Source: a virus. From it: 36,973 bases of DNA. The stretch spans positions 1-36,973 of IMG/VR virus record IMGVR_UViG_3300033978_000232; one strand, written 5' to 3'. How positions within the stretch are numbered: the stretch's first letter is position 1; each line of letters begins with the position of its first letter. Of this stretch, positions 22,671-28,548 are shown one piece after another. The notes under the pieces are model-generated. The model saw only the letters and a list, made by a program, of their open reading frames with translations. It was not told the origin of the DNA and made no database searches. The translations under genes and the position numbers were made by a program.

Positions 22671-24485
22671 ATGACAACGCTCCAACGAGCGGCCCTTTGG
22701 CTTTCCAAGGTTCCGCCAGCCATCTCCGGATCCGGTGGCCACAACGCCACCTACACCGCCGCAGTCGGCCTCGTCCACGGCTTCGCCCTCTCCCATGTGG
22801 ACAGCCTCACCCTCCTCGAAGACTGGAACAAGTCCTGCCAACCCCCGTGGAAGGCCACAGAGCTGGCCTACAAGCTACGGGAAGCCGCGTCCCGCGCTCA
22901 CACTAAGCCTAGGGGACATCTTCTCGATGCCGGGGGATCATCACCCTCCGGGCCATTCGATCTCAGCAGGGTGACATTCAAGAAGCCGGTGGCCGATGCT
23001 GCCCCGGTGCCGGTGCCATCGCTCAGTCCGGTTGCTCTTGATCCCCAAGCCAGCGAGTTCAAGCGGTTCATGCAGGCCGCGTTCGCCCCGACTGAGGTCG
23101 TCTGCATCTGCGATGCTGTCGAGGAGGGTAGGCCAGTCAGTGCAGGCTCGTTCATCACAATCGAGGAATGGCTCAACCGCTTCGATGATCCCCAGTCCCG
23201 CATCCTCTCACCGGAGCGCGAGGGGATCTTCGTCCGCATCAACCCCTTCAAGCCCAACCTCTACAGCGGCAGCGACAACGATGTCAGTGCCTACCGTCAT
23301 GTCCTAGTCGAGTTCGATGACCTACCCAAGCCCGAGCAGGAAAAGCGACTGCGTGACTCTGGCCTGCCCATCACCGTCCTCATCGACTCCGGGGGCAAGA
23401 GCATCCACGGCTGGGTCCGGGTCGATGCCCCCAACCGCAAGGAATGGGACGCCCGCCGGGATGAGATCTATCGGGTAATCCCCGGCATCGATGCCAAGAA
23501 CAAGAACCCCTCGCGCTATTCCCGCCTACCCGGCGCATGGCGAAGCCCCACCTCGCAGCAGCGGCTGTTGGACACCAACCTCGGGGCCGCATCCTGGGAG
23601 GATTGGCTCACCAACCGGGAGACCGACGATGATCAGTCCACCATCGTCACGGTCAAAGACCTCATCAACTTTGATCCGACCAAAGATCCGGACAACCTCA
23701 TCGGCAAACGCTGGCTCACCCGCGGCTCATCCATGATCATCAGCGGCGGCACCGGCATCGGGAAGTCATCCATGATGATGCAGATCGTCATCCGCTGGGC
23801 TCTAGGCAAAGATTTCTTTGGAATCGCTCCTGTGCGCCCGCTCCGCATCGGTATCGTCCAAGCCGAGAATGACAAGGGCGACCTCGCTGAATCCTTCCGG
23901 GGAGTCGTCCAAGGACTCAACATGGGCGTCAGCGACATCGGTATGCTTCAAGAGAACCTCCACTTCCGCACCGAGTCCGTTCGCACCGGAGATCAGTTCC
24001 TCGCCTTTGCCCGCCGCTTCATCACACGCTCAAAGCTAGATGTTATCATCGGAGATCCCCTGTTCTCCTACTTCGGCGGCGATCTCAGCGACCAAGGCGA
24101 GGTCAGCGTATTCCTTCGCAACAAGCTCCAGCCCATCCTCCACCAGACCAAGGTCGCTTGGATCTGGATGCACCACATCGGAAAAACCCAGCGCAAGGAC
24201 GGCGAACCCCTCACCACCATGGAACTGGCCCACGCAGGGTTCGGAAGCTCCGAGCTTGCCAATTGGGCGCGGGAGATCGCGGTCCTTGCAGAAGTAGGCC
24301 AATCAAAGCCTAGACGCTTCCAGTTAGCCTTCTGCAAGCGGGGATCGCGTCTCCCGGCCAACACACTCAACCTTCAGCACGCTCCCAGCGGGATCGTATG
24401 GGAAAAGTGGAATCCGATGATGATGACGGGGGCGGAGTTGAAGAAGGAGAAGCCGTATCAGACCCGTAAAGGGCGACGCGCATAG
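22671..24485 (+). CDS. Primase-helicase (primase-like N-terminus, RepA-like AAA+ ATPase; 604 aa)
   Basis: Residues about 5-95 resemble the PriCT-type helical domain (SGGHNATYTAAVGLVH). Residues about 150-300 form an archaeo-eukaryotic primase-like region (RHVLVEFDDLPKPEQ, VLIDSGGKSIHGWVRVD, NPSRYSRLPGAWR). The C-terminal half is a RecA-like hexameric helicase with Walker A GGTGIGKS (359-366), Walker B VIIGD (458-462) and IWMHHIGK (a likely sensor motif). The combination suggests primer synthesis and unwinding in one protein; no polymerase is encoded, so the host enzyme would extend. CA-rich leader, no Shine-Dalgarno. Its 3' end overlaps the minus gene by 119 bp. Confidence 0.85.
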   Translation: MTTLQRAALWLSKVPPAISGSGGHNATYTAAVGLVHGFALSHVDSLTLLEDWNKSCQPPWKATELAYKLREAASRAHTKPRGHLLDAGGSSPSGPFDLSRVTFKKPVADAAPVPVPSLSPVALDPQASEFKRFMQAAFAPTEVVCICDAVEEGRPVSAGSFITIEEWLNRFDDPQSRILSPEREGIFVRINPFKPNLYSGSDNDVSAYRHVLVEFDDLPKPEQEKRLRDSGLPITVLIDSGGKSIHGWVRVDAPNRKEWDARRDEIYRVIPGIDAKNKNPSRYSRLPGAWRSPTSQQRLLDTNLGAASWEDWLTNRETDDDQSTIVTVKDLINFDPTKDPDNLIGKRWLTRGSSMIISGGTGIGKSSMMMQIVIRWALGKDFFGIAPVRPLRIGIVQAENDKGDLAESFRGVVQGLNMGVSDIGMLQENLHFRTESVRTGDQFLAFARRFITRSKLDVIIGDPLFSYFGGDLSDQGEVSVFLRNKLQPILHQTKVAWIWMHHIGKTQRKDGEPLTTMELAHAGFGSSELANWAREIAVLAEVGQSKPRRFQLAFCKRGSRLPANTLNLQHAPSGIVWEKWNPMMMTGAELKKEKPYQTRKGRRA

Positions 24486-24969
24486 CTCGGAACCATTCCT
24501 CCGGATCAGCCGCTTTCTCTTCGGGGGGAGCGGCTTGTTGCTGCTCAGGCTTAGGCTCCGGATCCACATCTCCCACCTCATCGTCGGCCACCTCCTCATC
24601 CCTCCTGCTACCCTTGCGCCGGCGCAAGGAGACCATCTCATGCTTCACCTTCCGAAGCTCCGTTCTCAACGAAGATATATCACGCTTCAGCTCTGTAACA
24701 GTACTCATCAATAGAGATATCTTGTCCAGCTCATCAATAGGCATCCAATCACATCCACGCCACTGGCGATGAATACGATCGTATATCAAGACCGCGCTCT
24801 TCAGGTGGCGCATCGAATCAAACGCACGGAGCGCACGGCCCAGTTCACAGCGGAGATTCTCGCGGATGTAGTTCACAACATCAGACCGTGTGGGGTCGGC
24901 ATCGTGCCTCATCGGCGGCATCAGGCGGAACATGGCGCGGAGGGTGGAACCATTCTCTAAGTAACTCAT
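24367..24969 (-). CDS. Hypothetical protein with coiled coil and disordered tail (200 aa)
   Basis: The N-terminus begins MSYLENGSTLRAMFRLMPPM and continues in a helical region; a coiled coil DKISLLMSTVTELKRDISSL follows, then an acidic and Pro/Ser-rich tail (DEVGDVDPEPKPEQQQ and SSTPPPSSSSDST). The last 40 residues overlap the primase-helicase gene antisense. It faces all the + genes of the replication block. Function unknown; a candidate promoter lies immediately upstream. Confidence 0.7.
   Translation of the reverse strand: MSYLENGSTLRAMFRLMPPMRHDADPTRSDVVNYIRENLRCELGRALRAFDSMRHLKSAVLIYDRIHRQWRGCDWMPIDELDKISLLMSTVTELKRDISSLRTELRKVKHEMVSLRRRKGSRRDEEVADDEVGDVDPEPKPEQQQAAPPEEKAADPEEWFRAMRVALYGSDTASPSSTPPPSSSSDSTFPIRSRWERAEG
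24508..24535 (+). terminator. Candidate terminator after the replication operon
   Basis: AGCCGCT (24508-24514) pairs exactly with AGCGGCT (24529-24535) across a 14-nt loop, 23 nt after the primase-helicase stop, and is followed by TGTTG. The stem is short and the T-tract weak, and it lies inside the minus gene, so support is modest. Confidence 0.3.
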
Positions 24970-25007
24970 GGGACGAACAAGGTAGCTTCTCCCAGGACGC
25001 CAGTCAA
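24970..25007 (-). promoter_or_regulatory. Minus promoter for the 24969 gene, near-leaderless
   Basis: On the minus strand TTGACT (complement at 25002-25007) is followed after 17 bp by TACCTT (24979-24984), and the ATG lies only nine bases further. The expected transcript would have a leader of about two or three bases. Confidence 0.4.
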
Positions 25008-25104
25008 CTATCCAAAAGGAAATTCAAATCGTGGTAGCAGGAAGTTCCCACCCCCCCCCGCTATCTCCCCTAAAAGGGAGTCTTAATACTCCCTTAAAAG
25101 GGAG

Positions 25105-25172
25105 TCAATAAATGCATCGCCGCTACGCTCTGGGGGGCTCTAACGGCCCCCCGCGGCGGCGGCATTTATTGA
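25105..25172. repeat. 68-nt imperfect hairpin with nested GC stem
   Basis: TCAATAAATGC (25105-25115) pairs with GCATTTATTGA (25162-25172), an 11-bp outer stem. Within it, GGGGGGC (25132-25138) pairs with GCCCCCC (25146-25152). It is directly preceded by the GGGAGT/ACTCCC repeats. The size and nested arrangement suit a cruciform or a structured RNA. Confidence 0.7.
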
Positions 25173-25327
25173 GAACCCCCGACTGATTGCGAAGTACCCG
25201 TGTTGGTGGTTGTGGTGGTGGATGGAGGATAGCGATTGCTGGAGCGGGAAGGGGGCTAGGAGCGCGTTTGATTGCGAAATGGTCTGTTGATGCGGAATGG
25301 GGGTGGCGATCGCTTAGAAACGAAAAG

Positions 25328-25347
25328 CCCCGGATGGGGGTCCGGGG
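25328..25347 (-). terminator. Terminator of the minus gene 25385..25645
   Basis: On the minus strand CCCCGGA and TCCGGGG (25341-25347 and 25328-25334) form a 7-bp GC stem with a 6-nt loop followed by CTTTTCGTTTC. It lies 37 bases after the stop of the minus gene. The CTTTNCGTTT tail is the same type as at 15330. Confidence 0.65.
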
Positions 25348-25370
25348 ATCGCTTGGGGGGGTGGATGGGG

Positions 25371-25385
25371 AGGGGATGATTGGCC
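25371..25385. repeat. 15-bp direct repeat AGGGGATGATTGGCC, copy 1
   Basis: The same 15 bases recur at 25964-25978, and each copy is close to one edge of the minus-strand HTPGPW gene and its control region. It may mark insertion of that gene or be a protein-binding site. Confidence 0.6.
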
Positions 25386-25645
25386 TACTCCTTAACCCCT
25401 CTCGCCTTGGCAATGATCTCACGCGCATAGTCCAGATCCTCGTCGTCGGCCATCGGATGGGTTAGACGCTCCAGAGCGAGCAGCATTTGAGGGGCGCAGG
25501 CAATCAGGCGAGCATTGGCCAACTTCTCAGACTCCGGAGTCTCCGCGTTCGCGTGATGGTTGGTTGCCCAGCAAATCAGAGCATCACCAGCGCGGACGTT
25601 GATGCCGGTTTGCCGCCAAGGGCCGGGGGTATGTGGGGTTCTCAT
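25385..25645 (-). CDS. Conserved small phage protein, HTPGPW family (86 aa)
   Basis: The N-terminus RTPHTPGPWRQTG and the later KLANARLIACAPQMLLALERL are the recurring pattern of a widely distributed short phage protein ('H-T-P-G-P-W ... N-A-R-L-I-A-x-A-P-x-L-L-x-A-L'). Function unknown. It has a CA-rich leader on the minus strand (GAACAACGAACCAACGAAC) without a Shine-Dalgarno site, and the promoter area upstream contains three copies of an 11-bp motif. Confidence 0.8.
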   Translation of the reverse strand: MRTPHTPGPWRQTGINVRAGDALICWATNHHANAETPESEKLANARLIACAPQMLLALERLTHPMADDEDLDYAREIIAKARGVKE

Positions 25646-25678
25646 GGTCGTTGTTCGTTGGTTCGTTGTTCGGGGGAC

Positions 25679-25816
25679 AACCTACCGCACCATATCCATC
25701 AGCGTCAAGAGGGAAAATACCGCACCATGAAGATTTCCTGTACCCCGGTTCCGGATTCTGGATTCCCGAATTCCGAATTCCGTATGGCGTATGGGAGTTC
25801 CGGAATACCGCACCAT
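25679..25816 (-). promoter_or_regulatory. Minus promoter with three TACCGCACCAT motifs
   Basis: TTGACG (complement at 25703-25708) and TAGGTT (about 25679-25684) form a weak promoter for the 25645 gene. The 11-bp word TACCGCACCAT occurs at 25683-25693 (over the -10/spacer), 25718-25728 (just upstream) and 25806-25816. Repressor or activator sites are likely; the binding protein is unknown. Confidence 0.5.
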
Positions 25817-25963
25817 GAGATCCTAGGACCGCGGGGGCGGGCGCGGGGCGCGGGCGGGCGGATCCTGGGCCGGTGTAACGGGGTGGGACATGGGATGTCC
25901 GGGGGGGGTCACCTAGCGAATTGTCAAATCGAAATTGACCAGTGACAAGCGACCGGACTAGGA

Positions 25964-25978
25964 AGGGGATGATTGGCC
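25964..25978. repeat. 15-bp direct repeat AGGGGATGATTGGCC, copy 2
   Basis: Exact second copy of the 25371-25385 sequence, 593 bp away, flanking the 25385..25645 gene and its promoter. Confidence 0.6.
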
Positions 25979-26026
25979 AACTAGGAAGGACAAGCGGGCG
26001 GGCGGGCGGGCGGTACTATCGGGGCA

Positions 26027-26060
26027 AAGAAAAGGCCCCAAGGGGATTCCTTGGGGCTTT
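26027..26060 (-). terminator. Terminator of the minus operon
   Basis: On the minus strand GCCCCAAGG and CCTTGGGGC form a 9-bp stem with a 5-nt loop and are followed by CTTTTCTTT. It lies 17 bases after the last stop (26077) of the minus operon. This is a textbook intrinsic terminator. Confidence 0.85.
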
Positions 26061-26076
26061 GGTGGGGACTTCTATG

Positions 26077-26166
26077 TCAATTGCCGGCGAGCGCGGAAAG
26101 GAGGAGGAGCATGGTGAAAAGCAAACACAGGGCTAAATAGCCCAAGACACGCAATAGGGGCTTCAA
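26077..26166 (-). CDS. Tiny membrane peptide with TTG start (29 aa)
   Basis: The TTG overlaps the TGA of the upstream gene in a TTGA junction and has AAGGA seven bases upstream, so the frame fits the 4-bp overlap rule of the operon. Protein KPLLRVLGYLALCLLFTMLL and nine more residues: a single hydrophobic helix with basic N-terminus. A longer in-frame start exists but would run antisense-like through the previous gene. A holin-like, toxin-like or regulatory membrane peptide are all possible. Confidence 0.5.
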   Translation of the reverse strand: MKPLLRVLGYLALCLLFTMLLLLSALAGN

Positions 26167-26423
26167 CGTAGTTTCCTTCCATCTATTACCTCCAAGCGCA
26201 ATCCAAGCGGGCCAAGCTTGCTTTCGATGACAGGGCGCACACGGTCGGCGCAATCGGCGCAGAATACTTTGATTGAAACGTACTTCTCCCCCTTGCAAGC
26301 GGAGAGTTCCACAGCCCGCTTCCAATCCAGAATCACCCCGCAGTCGGGGTGAGAGCAGAATATGGCGCGACCCACGGCGGACTTGAATGCGTCCCGTTGA
26401 ATGAGATCAAAAGCGGATTTCAC
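26163..26423 (-). CDS. Cys-rich zinc-site protein (86 aa)
   Basis: Start taken at GTG 26423, inside a GTGA overlap with the upstream gene; a longer frame start at 26519 would run deep into that gene. The protein has CSHPDCGVIL and VFCADCADRV, four Cys in two pairs suited to bind zinc, with a basic core. Function unknown. Likely co-transcribed in the minus operon. Confidence 0.7.
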   Translation of the reverse strand: MKSAFDLIQRDAFKSAVGRAIFCSHPDCGVILDWKRAVELSACKGEKYVSIKVFCADCADRVRPVIESKLGPLGLRLEVIDGRKLR

Positions 26424-27112
26424 AGCGCCGCTCCTTCCTTGAAATGACGGGCTCCGGTCCCGTGCACCGGGATGTGGATTGAGCGGACACCGGAACGGGC
26501 GCCCGCGCAGGCTAAGCAATCGGCGCAGGGGGTTCCGGAGCGGTCACTGGCGCATAGAGTCTCCACCGTGTGGTGATCGAGGTCCGGAGTCACACGGAAG
26601 GTGCTCCAGCCCATCGATCTTGCGATCACAAGCTCCGCGGCAGTGTCCACACTGGCCATCAGGATTTGACGCCAACCCTGCAAAGAGGGTTTGCGCCATT
26701 GATGGGTGTAGCCTGTCCATCCCGATGAGGCTCCGGCGATCGCGAGGGCGAGGCTCAAAGGTAGATGAGTCGGGTCCCCGTATGCTCCGAAGCGCACCCG
26801 CCGACCCGCGAAAACGGAAACGGAAGGGAGGGGGAGATAAGCGCCCGCTTGCCATGCGCGATAGATCCCGAGGGGCGCTTGGCCGACATTGACGTAGCAT
26901 GAGCGCCCGCCCCCGGTACCGTTGCCGCGGTGGACGCAGGAACCGCAAATCAATCGGTCTAACCCTTCCTTGATTGCGCGGACGGGGTCCATGGATCGCA
27001 CAAGGATCCAGATTTGAACCATCGGGCCCGTTTTCCGATTGTCGGAGGGAGATTCGAAGCCCGTCGCGATTATGACCCTTTGGGAGTCTTCATGGAGAAT
27101 AAATCCGTTCAC
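26420..27112 (-). CDS. Conserved Cys-rich phage protein of unknown function (230 aa)
   Basis: GTG start in a GTGA overlap. Conserved landmarks: CGSCVHRG (Cys56, 59), SCYVNVGQAPLGIYRAW (Cys72), VRFGAYGDPTHLP (about 106-118), GYTHQW, and CASDRSGTPCADCLACAG (Cys187, 196, 199, 202). Homologous proteins with the 'C-x-x-C-x-H-R', 'C-Y-V-N-V-x-x-A-P-x-x-x-x-R-A' and 'C-x-x-C-x-x-C-x-G' pattern occur in many phages; the function is not established. The Cys groups suggest metal or iron-sulfur binding. Confidence 0.8.
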   Translation of the reverse strand: MNGFILHEDSQRVIIATGFESPSDNRKTGPMVQIWILVRSMDPVRAIKEGLDRLICGSCVHRGNGTGGGRSCYVNVGQAPLGIYRAWQAGAYLPLPSVSVFAGRRVRFGAYGDPTHLPLSLALAIAGASSGWTGYTHQWRKPSLQGWRQILMASVDTAAELVIARSMGWSTFRVTPDLDHHTVETLCASDRSGTPCADCLACAGARSGVRSIHIPVHGTGARHFKEGAAL

Positions 27113-27363
27113 TGGGCACCTCCGTTGATGACCGTGAACCGGAAGTTGTGGCCAGTCGTTTCGTTTCTACCGCTCGGATATCCGATGAAAGCGGCAAATT
27201 CCACGATGGAAAGGTTACGGGTGTAAGAATCCTCGTTTAGAACACGGACGATTCCACGGCGACCGAAAGCCCGACGGGCGGCACGGCGGGCGAAGATTTC
27301 AGCGGCGTCGTAAATGCCAAGGGCACGAACCGAACGGAAGCCCGAACAACGAAAGAGAATCAT
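27109..27363 (-). CDS. Hypothetical basic protein (84 aa)
   Basis: Start ATG at 27363, with GGAGGT seven bases upstream and an ATGA overlap with the tiny membrane gene; the earlier frame start at 27429 is not supported. The sequence is rich in Arg and Ala (AAEIFARRAARRAFGRRGIV) with conserved-looking SIVEFAAFIGYPSGR. Stop overlaps the next GTG. Function unknown. Confidence 0.75.
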   Translation of the reverse strand: MILFRCSGFRSVRALGIYDAAEIFARRAARRAFGRRGIVRVLNEDSYTRNLSIVEFAAFIGYPSGRNETTGHNFRFTVINGGAQ

Positions 27364-27467
27364 TGGAGACCTCCAATTGCTTCGATGAGGGCCGTGATGG
27401 CGATGATGGCGATGAATCCAAGCAGGCAAAGGGGCCCGTGGAATTTAGGGGGAATGCGGTGTTTCAT
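27360..27467 (-). CDS. Tiny membrane peptide (35 aa)
   Basis: Not visible to length-limited gene finders. ATG 27467, stop overlapping the ATG at 27363 (ATGA); the next gene's ribosome site lies inside its last codons. The sequence KHRIPPKFHGPLCLLGFIAI and 14 more residues hold one membrane helix (LCLLGFIAIIAITALI). The strict junction supports translation. Function unknown. Confidence 0.55.
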   Translation of the reverse strand: MKHRIPPKFHGPLCLLGFIAIIAITALIEAIGGLQ

Positions 27468-27476
27468 TGGTTTTAG

Positions 27477-27536
27477 TTACTGGCCACGATGACCAGACCA
27501 GATGGCACCGTTTCCGATGCCACCGGATCCGGTCAC
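27477..27536 (-). CDS. Possible 19-aa peptide, GTG in GTGA overlap
   Basis: The GTG at 27536 overlaps the stop of the first gene of the operon (GTGA) and reads MTGSGGIGNGAIWSGHRGQ before TAA. It follows the junction rule of the operon but is very short, and there is no membrane segment. An alternative ATG at 27563 would give 28 aa. Low confidence. Confidence 0.3.
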   Translation of the reverse strand: MTGSGGIGNGAIWSGHRGQ

Positions 27537-27859
27537 TGCGGGGTGATCCGTGCTGCAACGCATAGCTGGTGATCGTGAGTCCCGGTGTCGTGATCGTAAG
27601 AATAGTAAATCAGCCAATCGCCGGGGGGGAGTCCGTCGCCACGCTGAAAGCGAACGAATAGCATGCACCAGCAATCTTCCGGGGTTCCCGATAGAATTTC
27701 ATGACCTCCGTGATGGGAGTCGGTCACTCCCGGAACCCAGTCGGGAGTCGGGCTGATGGTTGCAATGGGAACGAAAGTTCCGGGACGAACCCATCCGACA
27801 TTCGTGAATGAGGCGAAGGGGTGTTCGGTGGTTGCTGCGGTCGTTACGGTCGTTTTCAT
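27533..27859 (-). CDS. Hypothetical protein, first gene of minus operon (108 aa)
   Basis: Start ATG at 27859; the longer frame start at 27973 runs through the divergent control region. Thr-rich start (KTTVTTAATTEHPF), a His-rich middle (VTDSHHGGHEILSG) and a Cys/Trp segment (EDCWCMLFVRFQRGDG) followed by YYSYDHDTGTHDHQLCVAAR. Several His and Asp could bind metal. Function unknown; faces terS in the divergent intergenic region. Confidence 0.75.
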   Translation of the reverse strand: MKTTVTTAATTEHPFASFTNVGWVRPGTFVPIATISPTPDWVPGVTDSHHGGHEILSGTPEDCWCMLFVRFQRGDGLPPGDWLIYYSYDHDTGTHDHQLCVAARITPQ

Positions 27860-27972
27860 ATGGAGTCGCCTATTTAAGACACTTGTCAGCAATTGTCGAC
27901 AAAATCTGAAAAAATGTGGCGAAGTGGCCTTTTTTAGGGGCCAGTTGCTTTCGCATGCGCTACCAGGGAGCA
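27860..27972. promoter_or_regulatory. Divergent control region between minus operon and terS
   Basis: Contains TTGTCAGCAA and the perfect palindrome TTGTCGACAA (27893-27902) as a tandem pair, candidate operator half-sites, and AT-rich TAAAT at 27871-27876 suited as a minus -10. The + side holds a run of A and T boxes (GAAAAAAT; TTTTTTAG). Nearly all late and minus-operon transcription would start here, but I cannot fix the promoters. Confidence 0.45.
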
Positions 27973-28401
27973 ATGACGAAAGGGGAGAAAGGGAAGGGGA
28001 AAGGGAAGGAACCCATAAATCGTCCTTCCGGTTACGTCAAAAAAAATGGGCCGGATCCCAAGTCGGTCGCGGAAGCCGACTGGTCGCGGGTACTTGATGC
28101 TGCTTCTCTCGGGATTCCCTTTGAGCGGCTTTGTCATCTAGCGGGCATGACGGATAAGACATTCACGAAGTACCTCACACGATACCCTGAAAGGAAGGAA
28201 GCGATCGAAGCCGCAAGAACTCGGGGGGAATACGATCTTACTTCAACCGTGAGGTCATGCGGCAACGGCTGGCAAGGAAGCGCATGGTTACTGGAGCGAA
28301 CTCGAGGCTATGTCGCTCGCGCTCAATTGGATCACACTACTAAAGGAAAAGAATTGTCAGTTAGCGGTAGTTTACTAGGGGCATTCGGTGGGGGGAAGTA
28401 A
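27973..28401 (+). CDS. terS: Terminase small subunit (142 aa)
   Basis: Location directly before terL and a helix-turn-helix region (FERLCHLAGMTDKTFTKYLTRYPERKEAIEAARTRGEYDL) fit small terminase subunits, which recognise phage DNA for packaging. N-terminus is Lys/Gly-rich (MTKGEKGKGKGKEP), basic as in DNA binders. Start at 27973 (weak GGGAG upstream) is preferred over the in-frame ATG at 27916 because the latter reaches into the promoter. C-terminus ends in SLLGAFGGGK. Confidence 0.8.
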   Translation: MTKGEKGKGKGKEPINRPSGYVKKNGPDPKSVAEADWSRVLDAASLGIPFERLCHLAGMTDKTFTKYLTRYPERKEAIEAARTRGEYDLTSTVRSCGNGWQGSAWLLERTRGYVARAQLDHTTKGKELSVSGSLLGAFGGGK

Positions 28402-28433
28402 TACAATAAGCCGCTATTGTAGTAGCCGCTATT
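28402..28433 (+). promoter_or_regulatory. Dyad TACAATA-AGCCGC-TATTGTA and half repeat
   Basis: TACAATA (28402-28408) and TATTGTA (28415-28421) flank AGCCGC, forming a perfect 7-bp dyad immediately after the terS stop. The same AGCCGCTATT follows once more at 28424-28433. An operator or a short hairpin. Confidence 0.5.
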
Positions 28434-28477
28434 TACATAGAAGATCCATGGATAGGAGTCCAATGCATAGAACCACG

Positions 28478-28537
28478 GGGTAGGGGGGACCCCCACGAGG
28501 GGGGTGGGGTGATACCTGATACCCCCTCCCCCTACCC
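28478..28537 (+). ncRNA. Predicted three-way-junction element upstream of terL
   Basis: Outer stem GGGTAGGGGG (28478-28487) with CCCCCTACCC (28528-28537), 10 perfect pairs. Inside are two hairpins: CCCCC-acga-GGGGG (28490-28503) and GGGGT-10 nt-ACCCC (28506-28525). It lies 11 bases before the terL start, in the 147-nt gap after terS. May be a structured leader RNA, a packaging signal, or DNA structure; only the pairing is seen. Four G-runs also allow a competing G-quadruplex. Confidence 0.5.
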
Positions 28538-28548
28538 ACATCAATTTT

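Larger units (their letters stand above)
25025..25384. other. Non-coding region with hairpins and G/C tracts
   Basis: Between the two minus genes no convincing frame is seen. It holds a C9 run (25051-25059), repeated GGGAGT/ACTCCC units (25076-25105), a large hairpin (25105-25172), a terminator-like hairpin (25328-25347) and a G-rich tract (25355-25375). Replication origin or regulatory site is possible; see findings. Confidence 0.6.
25646..26026. other. Non-coding region rich in palindromes and G-runs
   Basis: No convincing gene. It contains the TACCGCACCAT motifs, a GGAATTC-type palindromic cluster (25762-25805), G-runs (25829-25863; 25901-25908; 25995-26013, where GGGC repeats five times), a GGACAT/ATGTCC hairpin (25886-25900), a GTCAA/TTGAC dyad (25923-25939) and an ACTAGGAAGG direct repeat (25957, 25980). 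Some Pro-rich open frames on the minus strand are too short to defend. Confidence 0.55.

Noticed and set aside
25187-25945. Plus-strand frames of 92 and 152 aa in the non-coding regions
   Set aside because: Gly/Arg-rich translation of G-runs and repeats, with no start signal, and opposite to real minus genes or control sites.
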